Source: Carya illinoinensis
Lineage: Eukaryota; Streptophyta; Magnoliopsida; Fagales; Juglandaceae
Direction of reading: 5' to 3'
DNA length: 64,000 nucleotides
Assembly: GCF_018687715.1 (NCBI RefSeq)
Contig: NC_056752.1
Span: forward strand, 38,386,001 to 38,450,000
Part shown: positions 36,794 to 48,301 of the stretch, one piece after another
Layout of the letters: every line of letters begins with the position of its first letter
How positions within the stretch are numbered: position 1 is the first letter of the stretch
The notes under the pieces: generated by a model
Databases searched by the model: none
The model's input: only the letters and a program-made list of their open reading frames with translations
What the model was told of the DNA's origin: nothing
Program-made: the position numbers and the translations under genes

Positions 36794-39058
36794 TGTGATA
36801 CTCCGTTTTTACGTGTATTTTTATTGAAAGAGCATTTTAATTTAATTAAAATATTGATTTTTTTATTTTAAATTATCTTATTTTAATTAGATTTATTTAG
36901 TTGAAAAATTTATTTTGTAGAGCTTTCTTAATATTAATTATTATTTTGAGTTTAAATTGCTGTTTAATTTTTTTTTGGATTTAAAATTTTGTTATTTTTA
37001 ACCAGTTATTTATTATATTTTAGCTAGATGTTGTGTTTAGTTTATTTTATTCGATTTATAGCTTTTAAAGTTGTTTTCATCGGATCAGTTTCTGGACTCC
37101 AAAGATGAGGACTAGACCTCATTTCTTTTCTCCATCTTTTCTTTTTCTCTTTTTATCTTTTTCCTTTCTCTTTCTTTTCTCTTTTTCTTTCCTTTTTCTC
37201 CACTTTTCCCCCGGTTTCCTTTCTCTCCCGCGCGCGAAGCTCATCTCCCCTCTTTATCGCTGTTTTCCTTTAGCCGCCCAATTCATTGCTATACGCCAGT
37301 GTGTAGCACACCACCCATCTAGTTTTTTTCCTCTCCAACCAGTGATTATTTCCACTAAATTTCACCTCCATTCGAGCCACCGTTAACGACCATGAGCTCC
37401 TCCAAGCTGCGGCATTTTTGAGCTCTAGGGCCACCGTCGCTCCACCTCTGGCCACCATCTCTTCACCATTTCATCCCCGACCTCTTATCGACCTAAACCA
37501 CACATTTCTAGCTCTGATCCTTCGCCGGAGCAGCCACCACGACCTCACTTTCTGTTTTGGGGGTTTTTGGCCTTCCACCGCCATTTTCGGCTCCACCCAT
37601 GGCCAACTCTCACTTCCACTAGTCTCATAAACACCTCTAAGCCATTCCCTATCAATACCAAGCCTTGGTTTTTTTCCATTCAAAAGTAGATATTTTACAA
37701 CCCACGACCACAGTGTTTTTACACTTTTACATTGCTTTTCTTCACCTTTTTCAGCTCGTTGATCATTCAGAAATTATTATATAGCACTGTAAGTATTTTT
37801 CAAACTTCATTTTAGGTTTGAATATGTTATTGTTTTTACAATAATTTGTGACTACTTGGTTATTGCGAACTGAGGTCGAGGAGTCAGGGGTCGGATAGAT
37901 TTGAGGATGGAGTTGTTTGTTTGTTTGTTGTTGACGTTGAGATTTGTTGATTAATTTGTATCTTGATGTGTCTTGTCATTTTCATTACACGGTGCATGCA
38001 TATTCATGTAGTGGATATTGAACACTGGGTTTTCAAGAGTTAAATGAATTTATAGGTGCGTGTGTATCACGACCCCAAGCTGGGATGTGGTATTATCTCG
38101 GTGGAGCTCCTCTGGTCACTTGGGAGTGGATAATACTGAGTGACGTCCCTTGGGTTGTCATTGGGCGAAGACCAGATCACACAATATGGTAACGTTATCG
38201 TGTCGACTCTGTGGTCCCTCGATTGGCGGGGACTAGAGGATGCCTAGTCCTGATACACGCTGGGTGCGAGATTGGGTATCTCTCATTTAGATGTCACATG
38301 CATGGTCGTTACTTGCGGTGTGACATAGGAGCTAGAGTGTGCGGATGATCCCTAGGGAAGATCATGGTGCATGCATTAAATTGGAACTGGTTTTGGATGA
38401 TGGATATGGGTCATTTTCTAGAAAAATGACGAGGTTTTATAATAGGTTTATTGTGAACCATTTTTTGAGAAAATAGTGATTTTCTTGGTTTGGGTCATTA
38501 TTTGTGATAATGGTGAAAGCTTATTTTAAAGGAATTTATTGTGGGCCAAAAATGAGATTTTTGGCATACGTGGAAAATATGAATTTTTGGGATATGTGCA
38601 TTTGGCATCTCTTCATGCATATTATTGAGAGTAATATATTTTTTTATCTTGTAGTGTTTGGATTATTACTTACCTGCGGTACCATTTTTAGTATTGTAGA
38701 TTTTGATGCAGAGGTTGAGGAAGAGGAGGAGGCTGAGCCCTAGGAGGCAGCTTCGCTAGAGTATTGACTTGGAGTTATTTTTTGGAAATTATCTTTACTT
38801 GTTTTTATGTTATATAATTTGGATTTGAAATAATGTTGAAACTTGTAATATTTTATTACACGTGTTTTAAGCGAGTTTGTATTTAAACAAAATTCTGGTA
38901 CTTAGTTGAAGACATTTATTATTCACTGCGTGGTTTTTATGTACACGTGTTGCATGTACATACACTCAGCACTTGGCGATGGGATGCGTGACCCGTGTTG
39001 TTATCATCCTGACGCCTTGATTTCCACATGTCCGTAAGTGGGAGTTGGGGGCATCACA
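36794..39058 (+). mobile_element. Solo-LTR-like insertion (2,265 bp) nested in copia D
   Basis: It begins TGTGATACTCC, ends GGGGGCATCACA, and is flanked by exact GTTCA duplications (36,789-36,793 and 39,059-39,063). TG...CA ends and a 5-bp duplication are LTR-retrotransposon hallmarks. No primer-binding site, polypurine tract or coding domain lies inside, so a solo LTR of a large-LTR (probably Ty3/gypsy) family is the simplest reading. It holds a pyrimidine-rich block (37,118-37,210), GC-rich leader-like sequence (37,215-37,640) and a repeated-looking GGTCAC/GGACT segment (38,070-38,330). Orientation follows the partner copy, which is inverted at 61,883-64,000. Confidence 0.85.
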
Positions 39059-39640
39059 GTTCAATTATAATAGTGGCTTTACAAGCCACCAACATATCAT
39101 CTACATACAGTAAGAGATAGATAAATGTTCCTTTTTCTTCCTTGTAATAAACACAGCTATCATAGCAGCTCTTTTTGAAATTATTACTAATCATGTGTGT
39201 ATCAAACCTTTTATACCACTGTCTGGGTGACTGTTTTAGACCATATAAATATTTTTTAAGAAAACACACTTGATTACTTTTAAGATATTGGTAAAACCTA
39301 CAGGGGGCTCCATATAAATTTCTTCTTCAAGTTCTCTATACAAAAAAGCAGTTTTAACATCCAATTGTTCTAAATGCAAATTTTCAAAGGCTGTATAAGC
39401 TAGCAGTAACCTAATTTAGCTATGTTTAACCACTGGTGAGAAGACTTCATTAAAATCAATTCCTTCTCTTTGTGTAAAGCCTTTGGCTACTAGTCTAGCC
39501 TTATACATGGTCCCTTCTATCCATGGTATGCTTTCCTTTTTCTTATAGATCCACTTGGATCCAACTAATTTAACTCCTTGAGGTTTAGATACTAAAGCCC
39601 AATTCTTATTCTTATGAGTTTTGCTATATATAAACACAGT
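39054..39640 (-). pseudogene. copia D reverse transcriptase, 5' part
   Basis: The frame at 39,416-39,637 reads [49 protein letters not shown], the RT start. The frame at 39,054-39,269 reads KKYLYGLKQSPRQWYKRFDT and LLLYVDDMLVAC with the catalytic YVDD intact. The frame then runs into the insertion boundary at 39,058. Confidence 0.92.
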
Positions 39641-40156
39641 CGCGTACTAATCTGTGTACCAATACTGATTCATTCATACTTAAAATTTAAATTAACACTA
39701 TTTTCAGTAAAATCTACTTTTTGACCAATCACATCATATTAGTGCACAATTATGCTTGCAACTATATTTTTCCTATTCTTATTAAGAGATTCCATCTCCT
39801 CATGCATGGCTAAGATCCATTTAGCTGAGTCTTTGCAAGCGATTGCTTCTTTATAAGATCTAGGTTCTTGGTACACAACCTCACTGGCTACAGTCAAAGC
39901 AAAAGCTGTAAGCTCAGCTTGACCATATCTTATAGGTGGTTAATTTAATAACTCTATTTTGCCTATCTCTAACCAAATTATAGGAGTTAACTCCACCTTG
40001 ATCCATGTCCCTTGAGATTTCTTCCTCAAGATTACTACCCTCTTCAGTTTCAGATTTAGGTCGAGTGTTAACCTGCTCCACCTCAAACTGTAATTCCCCC
40101 AAGGACTTTTGACCTCCTTGATTTGGCTTTTCCTCCTGTACCCGAGCCATTTGTGA

Positions 40157-41179
40157 CTAATTAAAGGTCACATCCCTGCTCACAATACATCTATACTTTC
40201 CAGGTCCATCTACCCAAAATTTATAAGCCTTAACTCCTTCCGGATACCCAATAAAGATGCACTTAAGTGCCCTAGGTTCCAATTTATCAGTTTTTGAATG
40301 TGCATAGGCAACACACCCAAACACTCTTAGGTAATAATAGCTGGGAGGTTTCCCAGACCATAACTCCTGTGGAGTTTTAAACCCTATAGCAGATGAGGGG
40401 CACTTATTTATAAGGTGAACTACAGTGGTGGCAGCTTCTACCCAGAAGGTTTTGGGCAGCCTTGCATTAGACAACATACACCTTACTCTCTCTAAGATGG
40501 TCCTGTTTATCCTTTCAGCTAAGCCATTCTGTTGAGGGGTTTCCCTCACTGTCTTATGTATAAGAATTCCTTCCTTTTTATAATATAGATTAAACTCATT
40601 TGACATAAACTCTAGGCCATTGTCTGTCCTTAAAATTTTGAGTTTTCTACCTACTTGATTTTCCACTAGAGTCTTCCACTCCTTGAATTTATCAAAAATG
40701 TCATTCTTGTTTTTAAGGATATAAATCCAGACCTTTCTAGAGTAATCATCCACTAAGGAGAGGAAGTAACTCCTTCCACTATGTGAATTTACTCTTGTAG
40801 GTCCCTAAAGGTTAGAATGGACATAGTCTAGAGTTTGTTTAGTGTTATGAGTTGCTAACTTAAAACTAACCCTCTTTGCCTTTTCATAGATACAATCTTC
40901 ACAGAAAAGTAAATTTCCTAGGTTCTGCCCACTTAGCAACCCTTTTTTTTGTAATTCTAAAAAGCCACTTTGACTTACATGCCCAAGCCTCCTATGCCAT
41001 AACACAGATTTACCCTCTTCAACATTTTGAGTTGAGGATGCTTCCCCAACTATAGTTTTTCCAAGTAGTGCATACAATCCATTTTTAATCATCCCTTTCA
41101 TAATGACTAAAGAGCCTTTAGGTCTTAAGGACCCCTGCCTCAGATTTGAAGGTGTAGCCTGATAAGTCAAGTATACCAA
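40157..41179 (-). pseudogene. copia D GAG-pre-integrase and integrase
   Basis: The frame at 40,805-41,179 has VLWHRRLGHVSQSGFLELQK and CEDCIYEKAKRVSF, the zinc-binding domain. It runs into DYVHSNL and a stop, where a Tnt1-type integrase has HSDLWGP: the first catalytic Asp is Asn and the Trp codon is a stop. The frame at 40,157-40,753 (198 aa) has DDYSRKVWIYILKNKNDIF, the second Asp (LRTDNGLEF) and Glu (NGLAERINRT), then GCVAYAHSKTDKLEPRALKC and YRCIVSRDVTFN. Confidence 0.92.
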
Positions 41180-41599
41180 GAGAAATTAAATTTCTCTTTA
41201 GTTCAGGTATATACCTAACATCCCTCAAAATTCTTTCACTTCCATCATGCATTTTAAGTCTCACTGACCCTATACCCATGATTTTGCAGGACTTATTATT
41301 TCCTAGGATTACATGTCCCCTCTTTAACTCAGAGAATGTTTCAAATCAATCTCAATCTCTAATTGGACACATATGAAAGGAACGCCCAGAGTCCATTATC
41401 CACTCTGACTTTGAATCTACTTCACCCACAGTGAGTACCTCAGCACTCTCATACCCCTCTAAAACCACAGAAGCATCCCCTGCCTCTTTAGGTTTATTCC
41501 CAAGGTTTGTTTTCCTATCAGGGCAATCTTTCTTGAAATGCCCTTCCTTATGACAGTGAAAACATTTAAACTATCTCCCCTTTGATTTAGACCTAGATT

Positions 41600-42290
41600 T
41601 CTTGGCTTCATTATTGCACTTATTTTCTCTCTTTTCTGTTCTCTCTCTTTTCTGTTCTATTCCTAACAGACAAGCCTTCCCCAAGATTTTGTTTAGTATC
41701 TCCTTTGTTTTGTAGTTCCCTAATGTAAAGTACATATTGTACTTCATCTAGCATAAGAGAGTCTCTACCAAACATCATAGTTTCTTTCAGGCTTTGGTAC
41801 GATGAGTCCAGAGAACTCATCAAGAGAATGGTCTGATCCTATTCCTCCACCTTAATGTCAATGTTTACTAGATCTAGGATGATTTTATTAAACTCATCAA
41901 GATGCTGCCCTATTGGAGTTCCAGGGGTCATCTTGAAAGTGTAAAGTTTAGTTTTCTTGTGAAGTCTATTAGCTGAGTGTTGATAAGTGTTGAGGTATAT
42001 TGTGAATAGTAGTAAAAAGTAATAAATAGGAGTAAAAAGTAGGTGAATAATAATAATAAATTAATGAATAGTAGTGGAGAGTGTTGAGAATTCTCAACAC
42101 CCAAACCAGCCAGTACCAGTAGCAGTGTCCTCACCAGCCACCTCTCTCAAGACATTATGCCCAAGAGAGAGGATTAGGGCACTGTGAGCTTTCTGGAGAA
42201 TGTCCTTATGGACAAACTCCTTGTCTTCTTCTTTCAAGGAAGATCCTTTTCTTTTCTCACCAAGGAGGGCATTTTGCAAGTAATCCATGT
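41600..42290 (-). pseudogene. copia D gag, interrupted by a MITE
   Basis: The N-terminal frame MDYLQNALLGEKRKG...HNVLREVAGEDTATGTG (42,094-42,288) is Tnt1-type gag. The text then turns into MITE sequence, and gag resumes as ANRLHKKTKLYTFKMTPGTP near 41,970. It continues through MMSSLDSSYQSLKETMMFGR, LMLDEVQYVL (41,620-41,823) to a basic tail. Some codons that belong between the two parts seem lost at the insertion. Confidence 0.85.
41973..42111. mobile_element. Short MITE in copia D gag
   Basis: About 140 bp, reverse-complement start GGCTGGTTTGGGTGTTGAGA with the palindrome TGTTGAGAATTCTCAACA at about 42,083-42,100. The other end repeats GTGTTGA...GTGTTGAGG. The middle is an AT-rich run of ATTCAC/TATT units. 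It interrupts a coding frame, so it is an insertion; a clean target duplication is not visible. The sequence type looks like a repeat common in Juglandaceae. Confidence 0.6.
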
Positions 42291-42402
42291 TGGACTAGCA
42301 ATGCCCTCATCTTGATTCTCCATAGCCCGAAATCATTTTCCCTAGTGAATTTTTCAATATCAAATCTCATGGTCCCCATGAACCTAGGCTCTAGATACCA
42401 CT

Positions 42403-43102
42403 TGTTAAGAATTTTTTTAAAGTTCTTCTTTTATATAGAACTCAAAAGATAAAGATTGATATGGAAATATTCATGGAAAGAACCAAACAGATTCAGACTA
42501 ACCCTAATCACAAAACAGAACAAGAAATAACAAGAACCAGAACAATAGCAAGATCAATAATCAAAGAAATAACAAGAATAAAGAAAGGAAAGAAACAACA
42601 TAACCGATTTATGTGGTTCGACCTTAGTGGTCTATGTCCACGACAGGAATGGTTTCAGAGCTTTATTGATAATCAGTGTCCTTCACAGTGAAGCCTCATA
42701 ATCACTTATATGTACAAAGCCCTCATCTCACTACAGAAAATCGCACAGATCTTCTCCTCACAGTGAAACCCTAGATTCTCCCCTCTGGTCTCTCTCTCTC
42801 TCTCTAGAAACCTTTCTCGTAAACTGACTGAAATGTTACAAAATGAATTAGTGTTACAAAACTGCGTATAGTGAAATATATATAGTGCAAAACAGATGCC
42901 TCCACATGTAGAGATCCTGTGGCTTAAGTTTAACCCTTATTTGATACAGCTTACGAGTCACGTGATCACCAGCTTAGTACATTAAGCTTCATAATTCTAG
43001 AATCATCTATATATTCATCATCCAACCGTCACATAAGACAAGGGTCGGAACAACATATAAATAAATAAATAAATAAATAAATGTCTTGCCATAACATTTA
43101 CA
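42403..43102 (-). repeat. copia D 5' LTR
   Basis: 700 bp, beside the primer-binding site at about 42,387-42,400. It carries a short CT tract (42,787-42,804) and an (AAAT)n expansion (43,058-43,082) absent from the partner. Confidence 0.93.
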
Positions 43103-43179
43103 TATACGAAATCCATGCATAAATGTCCAATATGGTCCCATATACGTCATTCAGTGAATGAAACAGAGCCGGCCCTAAT

Positions 43180-43561
43180 TTATTTGAAGTGAGAAATTAT
43201 ATATTCAATTAATTCAAAGTATATCTTTAGAAGCGTGATCCATGGACATATATAATTATTGAAACATAGAATATGAACACGAATGAAAGTCATAAATATC
43301 AATTTTCATCATAATTACTTCTTTGGTGGCCACCGCATGCATCTGATCCTAAATTAATGGTGCCACAATTGTGTCGACAGTCACAGTACCCCCTACTGCA
43401 CCCTCGCTCTAGCCTTTTTTCTTTAGTGCTTTCATATTTTTTCTTCTTTTAATTTAGTGCTTATAATATTTATATATATATACATATTCTTTTTTTTTTT
43501 TTCCGCAACTACGCCTTAGAAAGACGTGCGCAAGGGAAGTCGCGGCCTATTATATATATAT
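43180..43561 (+). promoter_or_regulatory. SSP2 promoter with conserved block and TATA box
   Basis: Shares with SSP3 the string ATCATAATTACTTCTTTGGTGGCCAC (about 43,308-43,334) and, with both paralogues, CACAGTACCCCCTACTGCACCCT (43,383-43,405) and AGTGCTTTCATATTTTTTC (43,423-43,441). A TATA run is at 43,549-43,561. The copia D right flank ends at 43,107, immediately upstream, so element D may have cut off more distal regulatory sequence. Confidence 0.65.
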
Positions 43562-43635
43562 TTGCGCGTATGCCAGCCATTCCTTAATTCATCGCGCCTT
43601 AATTAAACATCTTCTAGCGAAAAGGCTAGCTGCAG

Positions 43636-43770
43636 GTATACCTATATGCAATGGGTACTGTAGCCCTATTTTCCGTGCTAATTAATTGAAGTTCATCATT
43701 TAGTTTGTAATTAAACAGTAATTATCTTAACACACGATTGATTGACCCGCTAATATTTCTTACTTTTCAG
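43636..43770 (+). other. SSP2 5'UTR intron
   Basis: Donor GGCTAGCTGCAG then GTATACC at 43,636; acceptor TTACTTTTCAG ending at 43,770; 135 bp. Same position relative to the start codon as in SSP1 and SSP3. Confidence 0.72.
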
Positions 43771-43797
43771 GGTTGGGTCGACAGATTGATCATCATC

Positions 43798-44193
43798 ATG
43801 AAGCTTTTACTACCTGTGCTCTTTGTTGGAGTTCTCTTGATCTTAGCAACTCTGCAAGAAGGCGCCAATGCAGAAAGTCTCCCAGCGGAGCTGAAGCGTC
43901 ATCTCCTAACTGATCGAAAGGGTAAAGCCGGTGCTGCCCGTGCCACAGACACAGAATCACAAGTACAAGCAGTAGTTGCCAATAAGGACGACGCCCCAAG
44001 TTCTGTGGGAGCGTCTAAGACAGATGACAACAGTAGTAGTACTAGTGATGATGACACAGAAGAAGAAAACACAGCTTATCGTTCGTTTAATAATACTGGC
44101 AGTATATCCGACGGTAGACCTACTCACCATGACTTTAAATGTCTGGCCCAAGTCAACACTGACCGTGCATGCAAAAAAGATGATGGAAACTAA
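43798..44193 (+). CDS. SSP2: small secreted protein of unknown family
   Basis: A 131-residue protein from the ATG at 43,798, the first ATG after the 5'UTR intron and the one aligned with the paralogues. Signal peptide MKLLLPVLFVGVLLILATLQ, cleavage expected after GANA before ES (about residue 25). The propeptide has the family motif HLLTDRKGKAGAA at about 38-50, then a Ser/Asp-rich acidic linker (TDDNSSSTSDDDTEEENTAY) and a C-terminal part with two Cys (FKCLAQVNTDRACKKDD). It lacks the basic tail of SSP1 and the DY pair of SSP3. A polyadenylation-type AATAAATAAAG lies near 44,270. The product is probably exported and trimmed; receptor and function are unknown. Confidence 0.72.
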   Translation: MKLLLPVLFVGVLLILATLQEGANAESLPAELKRHLLTDRKGKAGAARATDTESQVQAVVANKDDAPSSVGASKTDDNSSSTSDDDTEEENTAYRSFNNTGSISDGRPTHHDFKCLAQVNTDRACKKDDGN

Positions 44194-45250
44194 TTAAGCT
44201 ATCCTGTGAGAGAACCGATCAGCTTAATTATAAGGTATATAATTACGCCAATTAAATATGGTGGCTTGGAATAAATAAAGTGGAACCTGACATGTTATAT
44301 AGCCAAAGCATCTCATGATGTATAATTGGCACGTACATGTTTAGTTTCACCAAGATAGATCGATGATGATCAAGTACTAATCATCATCAGTTTAATCCTA
44401 TGTAATACATGTGTATGTGGTTTCGTGCAACTGCGAGCATGGATGCATGACAGCTTAATTGCAGGCAAACTATGTTGTGGATTATAATCGTTCTTAAATC
44501 AAACTAAGGACCGTGCATGGATTCATGGCTACCATATTTATGCTTTTGCTTAATTACATATATGACTGATCGATCGGTCATCTAATATTCTACCTTGTTA
44601 GACCTAATTCATTCACCACCTGTAGTGTGTGTATGTATATGTGTATATATATATACATGTATATATCTATCTCCTTATTTGGAACCTTCAGGAGTAAGGA
44701 AAAAAATCATAACAAACAATATTAACTGAGATTTTCACTACCTGAAGGATCGAATCCTAACATTAATTAAAAGTTTACTATACAGTGCTAATCTTGTCAG
44801 AAAACGTTAAAGACAGTACTAGTAGTATATATTAATGAGTGAAGGTTTTGGGGGTTGGGGCCCGCCCGGAGACAGATATCGAGCCTACTGCGTGCTCGTG
44901 TTGATTTGCCCCGGCCGCCAGTAACTAAAAAGATGAATTTGCAATTAATTAATTAAGAATTTACACATTTATTTATTCTAACAACGTCTAATAGAATATA
45001 ATATACAAATGGCGCATCGCGTATATATTCTAAAAAATAAAACAAACATATATAATATTATACATTAATGCTTCAAAAAAGGCCTAAGATTTAGTGATGG
45101 ATTTGATCAGAATGAGGTAATTCATAAACAAAAAAGGCCCATGTATCTTTAGAACTTTTTATTCCCTTAAAATCGGTGGCTAGCTAGCTGGACCATGCAT
45201 GCATGTTGGGTTCAGTCGGTGCACGCAGTTGCACCCATGACATATATATA
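44194..45250. other. SSP2 3' flank and spacer
   Basis: From the stop to about 44,600 the DNA aligns patchily with the SSP3 3' flank (GGTGG-TT near 44,258, TTTAGTTTCACCAAGAT at 44,339-44,355, ATGTTGTGGATTATA near 44,471). A GC-rich patch at 44,847-44,925 stands out from its AT-rich surroundings. No further gene was recognised. Confidence 0.55.
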
Positions 45251-47155
45251 TCTCTTTATATTAATAAGAGCCTATTCATTGCTACATTATTTTTTAATTC
45301 CGTTTCCGTGCATTTCATTTCTTCACTTTTTTTTTTAAATTATTGTCCGTGTAAAAAATTTTAAATTATTTTTATAATAAATTATGTCAGTGATTTATTT
45401 TATGTAATTTGTGCAGGATGCAATGGTACTTGTGACTGCACTGTCAGTTGATCAGATCAGGCATGCGTATTGAAATTGTTCGGAGTGCATGCGCACACCA
45501 ATTTGTCAGACATCGGTAAAATTAAAAAAATCCTATTTTGCCCTTAGTTGTAATTCAAAATTTCGATGAGTGCATGCGTATTGAAATGGTTCGGTCAGTG
45601 CATGCGGGCACCATTTGTCAGATGTCAGTAAGATAATTAAAAATTCTATGTTGCCTTTAGTTGTAGTTCAAAATTTATTCAGCGCCAACTCTCACACGGT
45701 CACACCCATTTCTCACAAACCCTATCTCTCTCTCTCTCTCCGCTTATTCCTTTTCACTGCCGCACCCTCGCCTCTAGCAAAGCAAAACAGACACACCAAC
45801 GCCTCCATCAGTGAAGAAGATGGTGGGCCTGGTTTCCAGTCTTCCCTTTAATTCCCATGTGCTTTTTCATTCGTTTCGTCTGAGGTTTTCTGCCATTGTA
45901 GAAGCCTAATGGTCCCAAGCCACGGCCGTTGAAATCGTCTTCCAATTCGTCCTCCTCAGCTCAGGATGAGATCGAGATACGGCTAAGAGTCACCAAGAAG
46001 AAAAGTACCGGATAGATCTGATGGTGATGAGCTTATAAAGACCCATTTCTTCACCAAAATCTTCATTTGAAATTTAACGCTTTTTCTTTGGTTTGGTTTT
46101 GCAGGCTCCTCCTGCGTTAAGATCATCCCCAGAAAGAGATCGAACCACTTGTCAAAAATAAATAAATCTCGAATGAAAAAACACTATAAAGTGAGTTTTT
46201 AAATAATATTAAAAAATTACTAAATGATGTAAAATGCATTTTATATAATTATTTTTTCATATATTATAAATCAAACAATACGTATGGATATACTAAAAAT
46301 TATTAAATTTAAAATATAAAATTAATAAAATAAATTTTGTAAATAACTATTGGAGGAGCGACCTGGGATTAATAACTCTACCCTTTGTGCTCTTCTTCCT
46401 GTGAAATGGAATGTATTTATTTGTTTCTTAGATGAACTTTGTTATGTCATTTTTATTCTTCTTCAATAATATCATGTTGCGTGGTTACAGGAATTGAATG
46501 AAGTAGAGAGAAAAACTTGAAATGACAAGGCTCTTGAGGCAATGGAAGCATACATAAAAGAATTTGCGGACTACAATAAGTCTGCAACTGCAACCTTGGG
46601 ACAGAACCCTAAAAAATGAAAAGCTTTTGAAGTAAGAAGAAAGGCTTTGTTGTACCGTCATGGGCAGCTGTTGCTATTCCTTCAGCTTCTATTGGTGTAA
46701 AAGTTGGTCTCATATCTTATTCATCAAGTTCCCATTTAATCCATCATTGTGTATAGTTACATTTTGGGGTAGTTGATATGAATGTGATTTTTCACATGTT
46801 GCATCTGCATGCTTGTGTATGCCCGATTGTTTCTTATGCTCCCAAAGGCTACATACCAAAAGTGTTTCCACCAGTTTGATAGTTATCGACCAAAGCCTTA
46901 CAGAGATGAATTTAAGGAGTGGGATTTAGAGCCATGCATGTTTCAAGATTGCTATTTAGATGTAAAGGTTTTTATAAAAAAATTGTTTTACTCAACTTTG
47001 TATTAAACTATGCTGCAGTTTGAATTAAATGTTTTTATCTTCTAATATATGAATTAAATTATTGATTGAAATCAATTCTTTTATGAATAATATATTATTT
47101 TTGAAAAATTATCAATTCACCTAGTTACGTGCTTTGCACGTTGCTGCTCTACTAG
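45251..47155 (+). mobile_element. Helitron-like non-autonomous element with captured fragments
   Basis: The 3' end has a perfect hairpin, ACGTGC-TTT-GCACGT (47,127-47,141), ten bases upstream of the terminal CTAG (47,152-47,155), followed by host T. The 5' end starts TCTCTTTATATTAATAAG after host A. 5'-TC, a hairpin about ten bases before 3'-CTRR, and insertion between A and T without target duplication are Helitron hallmarks. Both flanks are TA repeats, consistent with one insertion into (TA)n. The 1,905-bp interior has a 111-bp tandem duplication (from 45,461 and 45,572) and exon-like gene fragments. No Rep/helicase is present. Confidence 0.75.
45820..46620 (+). pseudogene. Captured exon-like fragments in the Helitron, unknown gene
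   Basis: Starting at an ATG near 45,820, three or four short segments have splice-like borders: ...GCCATTGTAG then KPNGPKPRPLKSSSNSSSSA, QDEIEIRLRVTKKKSTG (about 45,901-46,012); ...TTTTGCAG then APPALRSSPERDRTTCQK (about 46,105-46,158); ...GTTACAG then a segment ending ALEAMEAYIKEFADYNKSAT (about 46,491-46,615). Intron-like spacers separate them, as in transduplicated genes. The basic/acidic composition suggests a nuclear protein, but I cannot name it. At least one in-frame stop is present. Confidence 0.45.
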
Positions 47156-47220
47156 TATATATATATATAGCCTATGGAAAAATCTACTACTAGGCTGGTT
47201 CCTTTACTAACACCACATAT

Positions 47221-47257
47221 CGTGATGTGGCGAATCCCGTCTAGTCGCCACATCACG
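47221..47257. repeat. 13-bp perfect hairpin
   Basis: CGTGATGTGGCGA and its exact inverse TCGCCACATCACG are separated by 11 bp. It lies 65 bp beyond the Helitron 3' end. It could be a transposon remnant or a stable RNA hairpin; nothing else around it supports a miRNA precursor. Confidence 0.8.
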
Positions 47258-48244
47258 GTTTTACCTTCCTTCTGTTCGCACATAGATCGCTCTCTCCCTT
47301 AGATCCTTTCATTCCCTTTCTCATGCAAATTCTTTCTTCTAACTAGATCTCTTTTTCTTTGTTCTCACATCTTAACCTTTCTTTTCCCCGAGATCCATTT
47401 CTTCCCCCTCACTCCCATCTCTCGCCCTTGAGGCCACACTTCCTTTCCTCCCTCTCCTCACTTTCGTAACCCTTTTACCCTCACTTCCCTCCCGTAGCCC
47501 TCTCTCTCTAATCCTGATCTATTACTCAAAGACCTACAACGAGTAATGCGTCCAGGTTTTGCTCAACCATATATTTGTGCCTACGTTCATATCTAAGTCC
47601 CCTACATCACAGTAATTTGAATATTTGACAATTCACTCTATTGTGTTTAACATTTAAGATTTAATCACTCTACATTTTGAATATTTGGATGTGCGTTGGT
47701 TGAATGTTTGGGTTTTTTTGGTTGTGCCCATCAGCTGTTTGAATGATTGTTTTGGTTGTGCCCAGTTAATTTTAGAATTTCATTCATTGTGTAAATCATA
47801 CAAGTTGTGCCAATCACGGTCTGTGGTCTAGTTTGAAAACCCGTGGAGCACTAGTACTAAAAGGCTAATTAGAAACTGAAAGCATTATGCATGGTAATTG
47901 GTGTTAAACTACATAGAATCTTATCCCCATGACATGAAGGCATGCTTGTAAAGAATGCGGAATTACCTCTTACCTCTGACACCATTTTTCCATGAATGGA
48001 GAGTGTAGCAAACACCTGCGCTAATCTAAAGTTCATTTCATATATTTATCTTCTCCTACTTAAGTATGCCCCTGGTTGACGGTTGGAAGTTTGGAATCTC
48101 TTCACATTCACCAACTACAAGTACAAAATTCTGCATTATCATTCCTTTTTATCACAACAGTGCTTATATCATCCTCAATGTAATAGAAAAAAAAAAAAAA
48201 AACTAAAAAACTGTCTATTCTTCTATCATAGAAACCTTCCTTGT

Positions 48245-48301
<57 letters not shown>

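Larger units (their letters stand above)
35002..43102 (-). mobile_element. Full-length copia LTR retrotransposon D (Tnt1-like) with nested insertions
   Basis: Flanked by exact TATAC duplications (34,997-35,001 and 43,103-43,107). LTRs lie at 35,002-35,774 and 42,403-43,102, TGTTAAGAA...CATTTACA. On the minus strand the primer-binding site TGGTATCTAGAGCC precedes gag, and a polypurine tract AAGGTGGAGAAT abuts the 3' LTR. Interior order: gag, zinc knuckle, protease, integrase, RT, RNase H. A 2,265-bp LTR-like insertion (36,794-39,058) splits the RT gene and a short MITE (about 41,973-42,111) sits in gag, so both arrived after element D. Multiple stops add to this. Confidence 0.95.

Noticed and set aside
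37105..37640. Host gene with a hydrophobic N-terminus (ORFs at 37,105 and 37,418)
   Set aside because: The sequence lies wholly inside the TG...CA element with 5-bp duplications and recurs, inverted, at 63.3-63.9 kb without a conserved frame.
45901..46620. HMG-box type gene inside the Helitron
   Set aside because: The lysine-rich and acidic pieces superficially resemble HMGB proteins, but the HMG-box core residues are not visible, so no family name is given.
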